This document shows, piece after piece, positions 1 through 10,588 of a stretch of DNA of 64,000 nt (the stretch's first letter is position 1; every line of letters begins with the position of its first letter). This DNA is from Bacteroidales bacterium. GTDB taxonomy: Bacteria > Bacteroidota > Bacteroidia > Bacteroidales > UBA10428. The DNA lies in contig JAFGIP010000114.1 of NCBI GenBank assembly GCA_016929525.1, positions 62,001 through 126,000 of the forward strand, given 5' to 3'. Below the pieces are notes generated by a model that worked only from the letters and a program-made list of their open reading frames with translations, ran no database searches and was not told where the DNA came from. The translations under genes were made by a program, and so were the position numbers.

Positions 1-1817
1 GTCTGCCGGTAATGGCTATTATTTCTGTAATTGTCATTTATCGTGGTGCAAATATGGGTATGAAGGCCCTTTATATTGTTGCTGCTATTCTGGGAGTATC
101 ACTGGTGATGTTTTTTGCAGGAAATGTTGAAACACTACCTGTTAAAAATGCTTTTTATACAGGGATTCAGAATCCGAGTAATTTATTTTTTGTATTTACC
201 ATAATCTTTCCGGCATTTACGGGTCTTGCGGCAGGACTCGGCTTGTCGGGCGATCTTAAAGACCCCAAAACAGCTATTCCGCGGGGAACACTACTTGCCA
301 CCTTTGTGGGTCTGGTTGTTTATATTGCCGTGGCGTATAAGCTGGCAATTTCTTTTACTCCGACAGAACTAGCCGATCCGGCAAACAGCCTTATTATGCA
401 GAGAGTGGCAAAATGGGGCCCTATTATACCTATTGGTCTGGCTGCAGCTTCTCTTTCATCGGCCCTTGGTTCCATACTTGTGGTACCACGCACATTACAG
501 GCAATCGGTGCTGATGATGTACTGCCAAACCGTTTCATTAGTAAGATATTTGCAAAAGGAAAACCTGTTTCTAACGAACCTGTCAATGCCAACATTATCA
601 GTATAATAATAGCGTTTATTTTCATTTCAATAGGTACTCTTGAATTTGTTGCACAGATTATCTCGATGTTTTTTATGGTTACCTATGGTGCTATCTGTCT
701 GGTATCCTTACTGGAAAATTTTGCAGCTGATCCGTCATATCGCCCGACATTCAGATCCAGATGGTACATATCGCTCATTGGGACAATTCTTTCATTCTGG
801 CTTATGTTTAAAATGAACTCACCCTATGCAGTTACTTCGCTTATTATTATGGGCATGATATATTATGCCATAACAGTAAACAAAAAAGAGAAAAGAGGAT
901 TTGAGAAGTTATTTCGCGGTGTTATATTCCAGTTAAGCCGGTGGCTGCAAATATTAGCCCAGCGTGCCGACAAGGAGGACGTGGATACAAACTGGAGACC
1001 GTTTGTAATATGTATTTCACAGGATACTTTCAAGCGCAGAAGTGCTTATGATCTGCTTCGCTGGATCGCTTATAAATATGGTTTTGGAACTTACATTCAT
1101 TATATAGAAGGATACCTTTCAAAGAAAACGGAAAGAGAATCCAAAGTAGTGCTGGAACGTTTGATTAATCTAGCCTCAGGAAATAGGAGCAGAGTGTATC
1201 TCGATACACTGATCAGTCCGTCCTATACCTCAGCTATTGCACAGGTGGTACAATTATCAGGTATTTCCGGGAAAGGAAATAATACAATACTTTTTGAATT
1301 TAGCAGGACCGACCCTGATACTTTTAAACGTAGTCTGGAAAATTACTCACTTATTTATGCAGCCGGCTTCGATGTATGTGTGCTAAATACTTCGTATAAA
1401 GGTTTTGGCGATCGCAGGGTAATTAATATCTGGATTACTTCTTACGATTATGAAAATGCTAACCTGATGATTTTGCTGGCTTACATTATTCTTGGACATC
1501 CCGACTGGAATAAGGGGCATATTAAGATATTTACCATACTTAAGGAGTCGGAATTGAATGAGCGTAAAGAAAAATTAATGGCACTTATTAAATCGGGACG
1601 ACTGCCGATATCTCCCGGGAATATCAGATTGATACCATCAGATGATAAGCGCATAACAAAGGACCTTATTGCCGAAAAATCAGTAGATGCGGACCTTACT
1701 ATTGTCGGATTCCGGCATGAACTGGTTAAAGCCAAGGGAATAGATGTATTTACCGGATTCGGGGATATTGGTAATATATTGTTTGTAAGCTCGCAAAAAG
1801 AAAAGGAAATTACATAG
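1..1817 (+). CDS. SLC12/APC-superfamily cation-chloride cotransporter-like permease, 5' truncated by window
   Basis: Frame is open upstream of the ATG at 12. Multiple TM helices, a GLSGDLKDPKTAIPRGT motif and a long soluble C-terminal domain as in SLC12-like transporters. Confidence 0.75.
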   Translation, partial: LPVMAIISVIVIYRGANMGMKALYIVAAILGVSLVMFFAGNVETLPVKNAFYTGIQNPSNLFFVFTIIFPAFTGLAAGLGLSGDLKDPKTAIPRGTLLATFVGLVVYIAVAYKLAISFTPTELADPANSLIMQRVAKWGPIIPIGLAAASLSSALGSILVVPRTLQAIGADDVLPNRFISKIFAKGKPVSNEPVNANIISIIIAFIFISIGTLEFVAQIISMFFMVTYGAICLVSLLENFAADPSYRPTFRSRWYISLIGTILSFWLMFKMNSPYAVTSLIIMGMIYYAITVNKKEKRGFEKLFRGVIFQLSRWLQILAQRADKEDVDTNWRPFVICISQDTFKRRSAYDLLRWIAYKYGFGTYIHYIEGYLSKKTERESKVVLERLINLASGNRSRVYLDTLISPSYTSAIAQVVQLSGISGKGNNTILFEFSRTDPDTFKRSLENYSLIYAAGFDVCVLNTSYKGFGDRRVINIWITSYDYENANLMILLAYIILGHPDWNKGHIKIFTILKESELNERKEKLMALIKSGRLPISPGNIRLIPSDDKRITKDLIAEKSVDADLTIVGFRHELVKAKGIDVFTGFGDIGNILFVSSQKEKEIT

Positions 1818-1857
1818 ATGGGCTTATCTTCGCATTATAAAAATAAACTCAGTTAAA

Positions 1858-2331
1858 ATGAAAAATGCACTTTTCCCTGGTTCTTTCGATCCGTTTACCA
1901 TTGGACATGAATCGGTTGTTCGAAGGGCATTATCGCTTTTTGATAATATAATAATTGCCGTCGGACATAATACTGTCAAAGGCAGTTATTTTTCACTGGA
2001 ACAAAGAGTGGAATGGATTAAAGATATTTTTAAGAATGAAAAAAATGTTGAGGTTGAAATATACGATGGTCTAACTGTTGATTTCTGTATAAAAAGAGAC
2101 GCAAGGTATATTTTACGCGGTTTAAGAACATCATCAGATTTTGAGTATGAAAGAGCCATTGCTCAAATGAACCGCACAATGCATCCGGAAATTGAAACGG
2201 TTTTTATACTCACAATGCCTGAGCATACACATGTAACTTCAACAATTGTGCGCGACGTAATTCGACATGGCGGAGATGCTTCGAAATTTTTACCAGAGAA
2301 AATTAAGGTTCAAATAAATAATAGGAAGTAA
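1858..2331 (+). CDS. coaD: Phosphopantetheine adenylyltransferase
   Basis: PGSFDPFTIGHESVVRRA nucleotidyltransferase motif, RGLRTSSDFEYE, HVTSTIVRD; about 157 aa. Confidence 0.95.
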   Translation: MKNALFPGSFDPFTIGHESVVRRALSLFDNIIIAVGHNTVKGSYFSLEQRVEWIKDIFKNEKNVEVEIYDGLTVDFCIKRDARYILRGLRTSSDFEYERAIAQMNRTMHPEIETVFILTMPEHTHVTSTIVRDVIRHGGDASKFLPEKIKVQINNRK

Positions 2332-3741
2332 ATGAAGAAAATTATATCAGTTGTAGTATTCACATTACTCTATGTATCATATTTATATTCAGGTCAGCAG
2401 GTAGTAATATCGGGAAACGATACTGCATATGCCGGAACAGAGATAATTTTTCAGAAATATACTGACCAAATAACAAATGCCGAAGAATTAGTCGGAGCTT
2501 GTATTGCTGATAGTAGCGGTTGTTTTTCCGTTACTTTTGAGATAGATGAAATTACATTTGTATTTGCTTATGTTGGCATATACAAAATTCACCTGTATGC
2601 AGTTCCCGGAAGCAATTATAAAATTATTATGCCACCCAGGCTGGATAAAGAACCCGGTGATTTTCTGAATCCTTATTTCTCGCCAACGATAATCCATTTA
2701 GGAACGGTTGATTACAACGAAAATGAATTGAATACACTGATAAGGATGTTCAATGATGCTTTTCTCCCTTATTATAATAAACACATTTTAGATCTTAGGG
2801 AAAACGATGATTTCAGTCAGCTGGACAAAGATATTGCCCGAATGGAGAAATCATTTTCAGGATCGGAGAATTTATTTTTCAATAATTACCGTAAATATCG
2901 TTATGGTTTACTCAGACATTTGGCAGCACAACAAAAATCTAGAAGTGTTTCCGATGAATATTTTATGAATCAACCTGTTTTGAATAATAATACAGCCTAT
3001 ATGGAATTGTTTGACAGAGTCTATGATAATTATTTTCATCATTTTGCCAGAACATCAGAAGGAAAGGGACTTGGAGAGGCTATTTCATCAGGTGACCTGA
3101 ATGCATTGAGAAAAAGTCTTTCATCGGACAAAGTACTTAAAGGTAAAGATTTACTTGACATGGTTATTCTCAAAGGATTATATGATGAATTCTATGATGA
3201 CAATTACTCCCGGAGTGCTATGTTAAAAATCGTTGAGCAAATGATTCAGGATTCAAAAAATAGTGCTGTCAATAAAACCGCTGAGGCTATTCGAAGAAAA
3301 ACTACCAGACTTCTCGTAGGTTATGAACCGCCTGCTTTTGAGCTTTTCGACAGGGATAGTAATCTTGTTAGTCTCGAAAGCTTAAAAGGGAAATACGTTT
3401 ACCTTAACTTCTGCAGCTGTTTTAGTTATACATGTCTGAATGAGTTTGAGATGCTAAAGATTCTTCATGAGAAACATAAGGATCTGATTCAGATTTTAAC
3501 TGTTGTTGTCGATAATGATATTGATGTGTTGGATAATTTTTTAAGGAGAAGCAATTATCCCTGGTTATTTCTGCATTATGGTAATCACTCGTCGATTATT
3601 AAGGAATATGACGTTAGGGCATTCCCGACATATTATCTTATTGATTCTGAAGGGAAACTTGCTATCTCTCCTTCACCTTCGCCAGGAGAAGAATTCGAAG
3701 CACGATTCTTTAAGCTGCTTCGCAGCAGGGGGGAATTGTAA
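2332..3741 (+). CDS. Secreted thioredoxin-fold (TlpA/redoxin-like) protein with N-terminal DUF4369-like region
   Basis: Signal peptide. C-terminal FELFDRDSNLVSLESLKGKYVYLNFCSCFSYTCLNEFEML...VRAFPTYYLIDSEGK thioredoxin-like fold with cis-Pro. Confidence 0.75.
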   Translation: MKKIISVVVFTLLYVSYLYSGQQVVISGNDTAYAGTEIIFQKYTDQITNAEELVGACIADSSGCFSVTFEIDEITFVFAYVGIYKIHLYAVPGSNYKIIMPPRLDKEPGDFLNPYFSPTIIHLGTVDYNENELNTLIRMFNDAFLPYYNKHILDLRENDDFSQLDKDIARMEKSFSGSENLFFNNYRKYRYGLLRHLAAQQKSRSVSDEYFMNQPVLNNNTAYMELFDRVYDNYFHHFARTSEGKGLGEAISSGDLNALRKSLSSDKVLKGKDLLDMVILKGLYDEFYDDNYSRSAMLKIVEQMIQDSKNSAVNKTAEAIRRKTTRLLVGYEPPAFELFDRDSNLVSLESLKGKYVYLNFCSCFSYTCLNEFEMLKILHEKHKDLIQILTVVVDNDIDVLDNFLRRSNYPWLFLHYGNHSSIIKEYDVRAFPTYYLIDSEGKLAISPSPSPGEEFEARFFKLLRSRGEL

Positions 3742-3768
3742 GATTCAACACTCTTGAAAGGGTACATA

Positions 3769-3783
3769 CACCCTGTCAGGGTG
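3769..3783. terminator. Short inverted repeat between convergent genes (candidate bidirectional terminator hairpin)
   Basis: CACCCTGTCAGGGTG palindromic hairpin lying between convergent CDSs; no strong U-tract. Confidence 0.35.
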
Positions 3784-3790
3784 ATACTTA

Positions 3791-5446
3791 TTAAAACTGA
3801 AAGTAAATAAATGGCTGAAGACCTGCGGAAACTGATTGATAAATTATAAATATAACCAGTACGGCAATACCAATTTGCTGGTAGAGGGGTCTCTCAATAA
3901 ACCAGTTTCTATATTTTACCTTAACCATATCCGGAAGCCAGTGAATAACCATTGCAAAAATCATAATTGCAAATACCTTCCAGTAACTTCCAATCATCGA
4001 AGGAACCAGTTTCCATGCAAAGTTTGTAGTAACCTGCGACAACAGTTCGTATGTTCCCTGCATCGACTCACCACGGAACCAGATTCTGGTAAACGTTATA
4101 AAACAGAAAGTGAAGAATATTTTCCAGGTATTGACCAACCAATGGGTGCTGTTTTCATAAGGACTTATTTTACGCCAGAATTTATATACAACAATACCAA
4201 GCCCGTTAAGTCCACCCCAGATGACAAACATCCAGCTTGAGCCATGCCATAAACCACCCAGCAACATTGTAACCATCAAATTGATATTTGTACTTACTGT
4301 TAGTTTAATTTGCGGGAATAAGCGTGTCAGCAACCAAATACTACTGACAACCATGATTATGATAGGGACCAGAATTATTTTTTCTGCCAGCAAGACAATA
4401 AAAAGTAAAATTATGGCCGAGCTTATATATGTAAATAAAGATGCTACCCGGTTTCCACCCATTGGAATGTATAAGTAATCCTTTAACCAGGATGAAAGAG
4501 AAATATGCCAACGCTTCCAGAATTCGCCTACATTTTTCGCCTTGTATGGAGAATTGAAGTTCTTGGGCAGGTAAAATCCCATAAGCAGAGCTATTCCAAT
4601 GGCAATATCGGTATACCCGGAAAAGTCGCAATAGACCTGGACTGAGTAACCGAAAAGACCCATCAGATTCTCGAAGCCTGTATATGATGAAGGATTTGCA
4701 AACACCCTGTCGATAAGGTTTACTGCAATATAATCGCCCACAAACATTTTCTTTGTTAATCCTTTTAATACCAAATAAAAACCAAGGCCAAATTCGTAGG
4801 CGGTAAGCGAATATTTTTTATATAACTGCGGAATAAAATCAGCAGCGCGAACAATAGGGCCGGCTACCAGTTGTGGGAAAAAGGAAACATAAAATCCGAA
4901 ATCGGCAAGATTTTTTACTGGTTTTACCTTACCCTTATAAACATCAAGAGAATAGCTTATAGTCTGAAAGGTAAAAAATGATATTCCGATGGGTGGCAGA
5001 ATTCTGCCAAGATCAAAATGAGTACCAAACAGTGCATTCGACCACTTCGCCGAATGTGTAACTACTTCAAGGTTTGTATTAAAAAGAGAATTGATGGTTT
5101 CAGTTAGGAAGTAGTCGTATTTAAAAAAAACAAGTACACCAAGATTCAGTATTATACTAAGTGCTGCCCATAGTTTTTTGTGCAACAATTTTTGTGAACG
5201 ATAAATTCCATGACCAATATAAAAGTCGGTAATAGTTGAAAAAAGCAGGATAAAGAAAAAAAGCCCTCCGGTTTTGTAATAGAAGAATATACTTACTAAA
5301 AAAAGATATATATTCCGAACAGCTGTTTTTTTATGTATTATTGAATACCCGGTAAGGACAACCGTAAAGAAAATCCAGAAATTCAGCCGTGTAAAAATGA
5401 GGGGGCTTTTTTCGTTGAATTTTAGTATTTCGGTTATAAAATCCAT
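3791..5446 (-). CDS. MBOAT-family O-acyltransferase (AlgI/PatA-like)
   Basis: Polytopic; FWKRWHISLSSWLKDYLYIPMGGNR and LGGLWHGSSWMFVIWGGLNG are typical AlgI/DltB-type MBOAT motifs. Confidence 0.92.
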   Translation of the reverse strand: MDFITEILKFNEKSPLIFTRLNFWIFFTVVLTGYSIIHKKTAVRNIYLFLVSIFFYYKTGGLFFFILLFSTITDFYIGHGIYRSQKLLHKKLWAALSIILNLGVLVFFKYDYFLTETINSLFNTNLEVVTHSAKWSNALFGTHFDLGRILPPIGISFFTFQTISYSLDVYKGKVKPVKNLADFGFYVSFFPQLVAGPIVRAADFIPQLYKKYSLTAYEFGLGFYLVLKGLTKKMFVGDYIAVNLIDRVFANPSSYTGFENLMGLFGYSVQVYCDFSGYTDIAIGIALLMGFYLPKNFNSPYKAKNVGEFWKRWHISLSSWLKDYLYIPMGGNRVASLFTYISSAIILLFIVLLAEKIILVPIIIMVVSSIWLLTRLFPQIKLTVSTNINLMVTMLLGGLWHGSSWMFVIWGGLNGLGIVVYKFWRKISPYENSTHWLVNTWKIFFTFCFITFTRIWFRGESMQGTYELLSQVTTNFAWKLVPSMIGSYWKVFAIMIFAMVIHWLPDMVKVKYRNWFIERPLYQQIGIAVLVIFIIYQSVSAGLQPFIYFQF

Positions 5447-5482
5447 TTGCTGTGTTGAAAAAGGTGTGGTAATCTAATGAAT

Positions 5483-6772
5483 TTATTTATCAATTAAACT
5501 ATCGGGATAACTACTGAGTGGACTTTCAAGCCTCTCTTCCCATGATTTAAGAAATGCTGAAAAGAATAATTCTCCTTTCAGTATATATCCTTCTTTATTA
5601 AAATGTATCAGGTCATATTTCATCAAATTCAGCGAATTCCATGCTCTGGATGAATTCAGTCCTCCCATAATAGTATAAAAATCCCAGACACCACAACCGT
5701 ATTCTTCAGCCAGGTCATAAATTATTGTGCGCATGGTTGCCGTATTGGTATTAACGTATTTTTTATACAAATAACTATCGTTTGGCACAGTAAGAAGAAT
5801 AAATACATCGGGAACTGCTTTTAAAGTGCTGTCTATTAACTGGTGATATTCCTTTCTATACTGCTTTGCATCAAAACGACGTGTATATGCATCATTGGTA
5901 CCAACTGAAAAGATCACCATTTCCGGTTTAATACTTTCCAGATGTTTTATATAATATTCACTTTGTAAATAAGATTTAAGTTTAGCTCCATTAACGCCAA
6001 CTGTATGATATACAATTCCCGGAGAACTGTATTCCGGTAAAATACCCTGAAGAGTGAAAGAATCATCAATTGTATCACTGACTACCTTCAGGCAAAGAGA
6101 ATCGTATGATTTATTCAGATTGAATGATGTATAACCAAAGTAACTGTTATATGTTCCGAAATATGCTGAATCGGTTAAGCAGACAGAAATTCTGTAACTT
6201 GTGAATTCATGATAAACTCTTATACCATTAAAATGGTACTTTATATCAGGGTCAGAATTAGGATTGATGCAAATTTCAGCAATACTATCAGAAGTGCTGA
6301 CTGCATAACCTGTCAAACCAGTCTTTAAATGACGTTTGTGCTGCGTACTCTTATTATATTCCCATTCCCCGGTATAACTAACTTTATAATTCAAAGGGCC
6401 ATTGGTATGTGCAATTTTATAAGGAAATAGTAGTCCGCGCCCGCCATTCATATCAGGAGTAAGACCTTGCAGATGCTTTCTGACAACATGTGTATAAATA
6501 TCTGTTTGTATATGCGAACCTCCCACATGCACTATATTAATTTGTTTATTACCAAAATGTATCAGACTGTCAAATTGATCAAAGAACTCTTCTGCTTTGA
6601 ATTTATTACCGGGAAATAAAAATTTGTTGGTATCGTAATTAATAAAACTGTATCTCGATAAACCTAAATAGTAGTCTGCTTCCTGTGTATAGCTATTATG
6701 TAAAAAAAGAATAATTATAACAAATACAAAGAGTATTTCCGGGAATCCAATTCTTCTCTTATCCTTTCGCAT
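5483..6772 (-). CDS. SGNH/GDSL-hydrolase-like secreted protein (variant GGSH block I)
   Basis: N-terminal signal/anchor; NIVHVGGSHIQTD, VIFSVGTNDAY and DLIHFN match SGNH blocks I, III and V. Confidence 0.8.
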   Translation of the reverse strand: MRKDKRRIGFPEILFVFVIIILFLHNSYTQEADYYLGLSRYSFINYDTNKFLFPGNKFKAEEFFDQFDSLIHFGNKQINIVHVGGSHIQTDIYTHVVRKHLQGLTPDMNGGRGLLFPYKIAHTNGPLNYKVSYTGEWEYNKSTQHKRHLKTGLTGYAVSTSDSIAEICINPNSDPDIKYHFNGIRVYHEFTSYRISVCLTDSAYFGTYNSYFGYTSFNLNKSYDSLCLKVVSDTIDDSFTLQGILPEYSSPGIVYHTVGVNGAKLKSYLQSEYYIKHLESIKPEMVIFSVGTNDAYTRRFDAKQYRKEYHQLIDSTLKAVPDVFILLTVPNDSYLYKKYVNTNTATMRTIIYDLAEEYGCGVWDFYTIMGGLNSSRAWNSLNLMKYDLIHFNKEGYILKGELFFSAFLKSWEERLESPLSSYPDSLIDK

Positions 6773-8256
6773 TACTGACTGCTGGTATTATTTCTTTTAT
6801 ACAGATTATACTCATACATCAGGGAATTATAGAACATATGAGCAATAATTTTTGCTCCTTTTGTATTAAAATGCACAAAATCTTTCGAAGCAATTGGAGG
6901 ATTGGCAAATACCCAGCTTGGCATCGAGTTTTTACCTCCCATAGCCTCATACATATCCCAGTATGCAGCTCCTGCTCTAAATGTTGCACTTTGTAATGCG
7001 TTCCTGATATTCTCAATGTTAGGATATGATATATATCGGCCTTTTTCTTTTGTCGACATGTCAGCAACACCGATTACTATAATTGCTGCGTCAGGGACAA
7101 GATCATGGATTCTTCTTAATTGAGAAAAGAACAAACGTTCATAGTAATCAAAGTTACCTTTCATATATGGGACAACGTTTCCTCCAAACTGAAGTATGAA
7201 AAGCTTAACATTAAGTTCTTTGTAATGTGCATGTAACAGATCTTTGTCCATTTTACAAAATACAAGTCCTGCATTACCTCTCATGGCAATATTGTCGACT
7301 GCTACTCCCGAGATTCCATCCAGCGCAATACCATATATTTCGGGACTTTCGTTTCCTTTAAAAACAAGTTCTGCATTCGATACGGGTTGGTCAAATCTCC
7401 ACCGGATTGTCTTTAAACCATTTGATTCCGGAAAGAAGTCTGCATCGTATAGACTTCCGTCAACGAATATTTCAGCCATAAAGGGTTGTTCGTTATGGCT
7501 ATAAAACACTCTGCATTGCTGAAATGATTTTGTATTGGTAAATGAGTAATTCGAGGGTGAAAAAGAGACCCATGCTTCCTTCTCAGGATGAAGTTCTTTT
7601 GTTGTATCATTATAATATGGTGTGAACCTGCAGAAACTCGCTAGGGCACCAAATCGGTCATGAGTTATGGTAGTATCACGATTTCCGTATAATGTATACC
7701 GGTACCAGTTATCAGAGTTTTCCTGTGTTATTGAATATTTGAAATCATATACCTGTTGCACGGGGACAAGACCTACACCGGTACCACCAAACTTTTTTTG
7801 TAAACGATTTCTCAGAAAAGAGGTAATCCTGTCACCTTCAATTTGTGAATCTCCATAGTGCATTATTCTTACAGGATTTGCGGATGCGGAAGCCATGTCA
7901 AAAGCACGGAATGTTTTATAAAGGCTTTCTTTATTTCCATTGGGAAATTTAATAAAGCTGATGCTTTTGCGAAGGCTATCGGCATTGGCACGAACCGTGT
8001 CGAATTTAATTTCTGTTTTTTCTTCAACAAGTTCAGCCAGTACAGAATCGGTTAGTAGTTCATTTGATTCCAGAATATTGCTGATATCAGCATATTTAGT
8101 TTCTTCAACCCTGAAAATTTCACGTGGGGTAGTAAATCGTAATTTAAAATTTTCTGATATTCTGATACCATTGTCAGGGAAAATCATAGAGATCAGTAAT
8201 AGTATTGTTAATACTGATACCACAAAAAGCAAAGTTATATATGGTTTGACTGACAT
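6772..8256 (-). CDS. SGNH/GDSL-hydrolase-like membrane-anchored protein
   Basis: N-terminal TM; IMHYGDSQIEGDR (block I), FILQFGGNVVPY (block III), DFVHFN (block V). TAATG overlap with the next gene. Confidence 0.82.
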   Translation of the reverse strand: MSVKPYITLLFVVSVLTILLLISMIFPDNGIRISENFKLRFTTPREIFRVEETKYADISNILESNELLTDSVLAELVEEKTEIKFDTVRANADSLRKSISFIKFPNGNKESLYKTFRAFDMASASANPVRIMHYGDSQIEGDRITSFLRNRLQKKFGGTGVGLVPVQQVYDFKYSITQENSDNWYRYTLYGNRDTTITHDRFGALASFCRFTPYYNDTTKELHPEKEAWVSFSPSNYSFTNTKSFQQCRVFYSHNEQPFMAEIFVDGSLYDADFFPESNGLKTIRWRFDQPVSNAELVFKGNESPEIYGIALDGISGVAVDNIAMRGNAGLVFCKMDKDLLHAHYKELNVKLFILQFGGNVVPYMKGNFDYYERLFFSQLRRIHDLVPDAAIIVIGVADMSTKEKGRYISYPNIENIRNALQSATFRAGAAYWDMYEAMGGKNSMPSWVFANPPIASKDFVHFNTKGAKIIAHMFYNSLMYEYNLYKRNNTSSQ

Positions 8257-8274
8257 TTCCTGATGATTGTAAGA

Positions 8275-9876
8275 TCAGTTCTTTGGCTTGATCTTAAGTT
8301 TCTGACCGGGTTTTATCTTATCGGGATCCGAGATGTTGTTTAAACGCATTATATCTGTATTTGAAACACCGGGATATTTTTTGGCAATATCCCAGAGGTT
8401 ATCCCCTGATTTTACCGTATACATAACATATTCACCACTGTAATCTTCGCGGGTAATTGTTTTATTTTCTGTGTTTGTAACCGGCTTACCTATCATTGCC
8501 TGCTTTTCAGTAAATGTCATTGAGTTTATTTTCTCATATTTTGAAGCTTTGCTTTTATGTTTATAAATGGTGAGTTCCTGCCCTGCCCTGATAAGATTTT
8601 GCCTGATATTATTCCAGTATCTCAGGTCTGATATTCTTACATTGTACCACTCAGATATGTATCCCAGGTTATCACCCGATTTCACAGTATATTCTATTTT
8701 TACATAATCATTACCGGGGGGCAAAGGGGTAGTACTGGCATAATTTCTCGATGTAGGGCTGATTATTATTTTATTTGGATCGAAGAATACAGAATCCTTA
8801 TAAGCATAAATTGAATCTTCCATGTCGATGAAAGCCCCTGTATATTGCACCGGAAGACAAAGGGAATAGTGGTTTTTATCAGCTGGTATTATATCATGCA
8901 GGTATTGAGGGTTCAGATCTTGCAATTGTTTTATTGGAATACCCAATACTTCCTCAAGCTGTTTAAAATGTAGTTTCTTTTTAACCCAGACGGTATCTGT
9001 AAACAAAGAAAGATCTAACGCAGCTGGTTTAAGGTTATGCTGATCATAGTAATTCATTATATATATTGCTGCAATAAATGCAGGCACATGACCACGGGTT
9101 TCACGGGGCAGATAGTAATAAATGTCCCAGTAATTGGTTTTTCCTCCTGCCCGTCTGATAGCTTTGTTTACATTTCCGGGGCCACAGTTGTAAGCTGCAA
9201 TAACAAGTGTCCAGTCATTGTAAATACCATATAAATCGCTTACAAATTTTGCTGCTGCGTGGGTTGATTTTATTGGGTCGCGGCGCTCATCTATCAGGCT
9301 GTTAATTTCAAGTCCGTATACCCTTCCTGTTCCATACATAAACTGCCATAAGCCTACAGCCCGCGCACGTGAGTATGCTCTTGGATTTAATGCCGATTCA
9401 ATGATCGACATATATTTCATTTCATTGGGAATATTGTAGTAATCGAAGATATCGTCGAAAATCGGGAAATAATACTTTGACAGGCCAAGCATGACTTCTA
9501 CCGTATTTCTTCTTTTTTTGGCATATACATCGATATAATTCTTAACAATGCGATTATATGACAGGTCTACAATGGTTGGAATAGCAGCCAGTCTTTCAAT
9601 ATAAACCGAGTCGGGATAATCAGGTACCGTACTATCGGCATCTATTGTATCAATGTTTAAGTTGTCAGGTTGATTTTTTACATACCGTAAATTTACCAGG
9701 CTGTCAAGGTTCAGTTCCAGATTTGATTCAATACTTTCATTAAATTCAAGATCGATCTGAATTGAGTCAGCCAGATAAATAATGCTGGTATCATTATATG
9801 CACCGACAATAAATAATGCATTTGCTTTTATTGATATTAGAACAGAAATAAACGATATTAAAACTTCCCTTCTCAT
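8275..9876 (-). CDS. MltD-like lytic transglycosylase with two C-terminal LysM domains
   Basis: ESALNPRAYSRARAVGLWQFMYGTGRVYGL SLT domain, YNCGPGNVNKAI; two LysM modules (YTVKSGDNLGYISEWYNV, YTVKSGDNLWDIAKKYPG). Confidence 0.93.
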   Translation of the reverse strand: MRREVLISFISVLISIKANALFIVGAYNDTSIIYLADSIQIDLEFNESIESNLELNLDSLVNLRYVKNQPDNLNIDTIDADSTVPDYPDSVYIERLAAIPTIVDLSYNRIVKNYIDVYAKKRRNTVEVMLGLSKYYFPIFDDIFDYYNIPNEMKYMSIIESALNPRAYSRARAVGLWQFMYGTGRVYGLEINSLIDERRDPIKSTHAAAKFVSDLYGIYNDWTLVIAAYNCGPGNVNKAIRRAGGKTNYWDIYYYLPRETRGHVPAFIAAIYIMNYYDQHNLKPAALDLSLFTDTVWVKKKLHFKQLEEVLGIPIKQLQDLNPQYLHDIIPADKNHYSLCLPVQYTGAFIDMEDSIYAYKDSVFFDPNKIIISPTSRNYASTTPLPPGNDYVKIEYTVKSGDNLGYISEWYNVRISDLRYWNNIRQNLIRAGQELTIYKHKSKASKYEKINSMTFTEKQAMIGKPVTNTENKTITREDYSGEYVMYTVKSGDNLWDIAKKYPGVSNTDIMRLNNISDPDKIKPGQKLKIKPKN

Positions 9877-9888
9877 ATTTGATATAAT

Positions 9889-10575
9889 TTAAAAAGAAAA
9901 ACTAAGTATAAAGCCGTAACTGAAATCGTTTATGGCAAACTGATTCACAGGCATCACTGTAGGTTCTACGTGCATTGATAAGTCATCACTAATATCGTAT
10001 GAGTAGAAGTGAGCATCGGCCATTGCATCAACAATATTCGCTATGTAAAGAATACCCATATATATTACGGCGTAATCACGTTTTTTTCTTGCACTGGAAT
10101 AGCGGTTATAATATTGGGTTTTTAGATTTTCGTCTGTTTCCTGATTCCACAGTCTCCAGTATTTATTAAACTCGATGTTTTGTTTGTCGTACTGCCAATA
10201 CAATATACCTCCAACTGCATATATAACTGGAATTTTCCAGTACCGGTTGTTATATGCCTGTCCTAAACCGGGAAGTACTGCTGACATAATTGTTGCCCGG
10301 TGTGGCGAATGGCGGGCCATTTTATCAGCAGTAAGTGAGTCAATCCCTTCCGTTTTATCAGTTATAGATTCTTCCGAAATAATAGTATCCTGTAGCTGAC
10401 TGTATATTTGCTTTTGCAGAAGTTGTTTTTTGACAGCCAGAGTATCCGGGTAATCATAAGAAGCAGAGTCAGATTTTATATAAAGCGAATCCTGTGCTGA
10501 AATAATAAAGGATAAAAAAAACAAAGCACCCGTCAGGATGCTTGCTGCTGATTTTTTTATAGTACAATTATTCAA
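9889..10575 (-). CDS. DUF5683 family protein
   Basis: HSPHRATIMSAVLPGLGQAYNNRYWKIPVIYAVGG motif and position directly downstream of parB, as in other Bacteroidota. Confidence 0.8.
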   Translation of the reverse strand: MNNCTIKKSAASILTGALFFLSFIISAQDSLYIKSDSASYDYPDTLAVKKQLLQKQIYSQLQDTIISEESITDKTEGIDSLTADKMARHSPHRATIMSAVLPGLGQAYNNRYWKIPVIYAVGGILYWQYDKQNIEFNKYWRLWNQETDENLKTQYYNRYSSARKKRDYAVIYMGILYIANIVDAMADAHFYSYDISDDLSMHVEPTVMPVNQFAINDFSYGFILSFSF

Positions 10576-10588
10576 TGTTTAATAATTT

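Noticed and set aside
3836-4478. Plus-strand ORFs opposite the MBOAT gene (134 and 85 aa)
   Set aside because: Antisense to a confidently identified CDS, with no recognisable domain.
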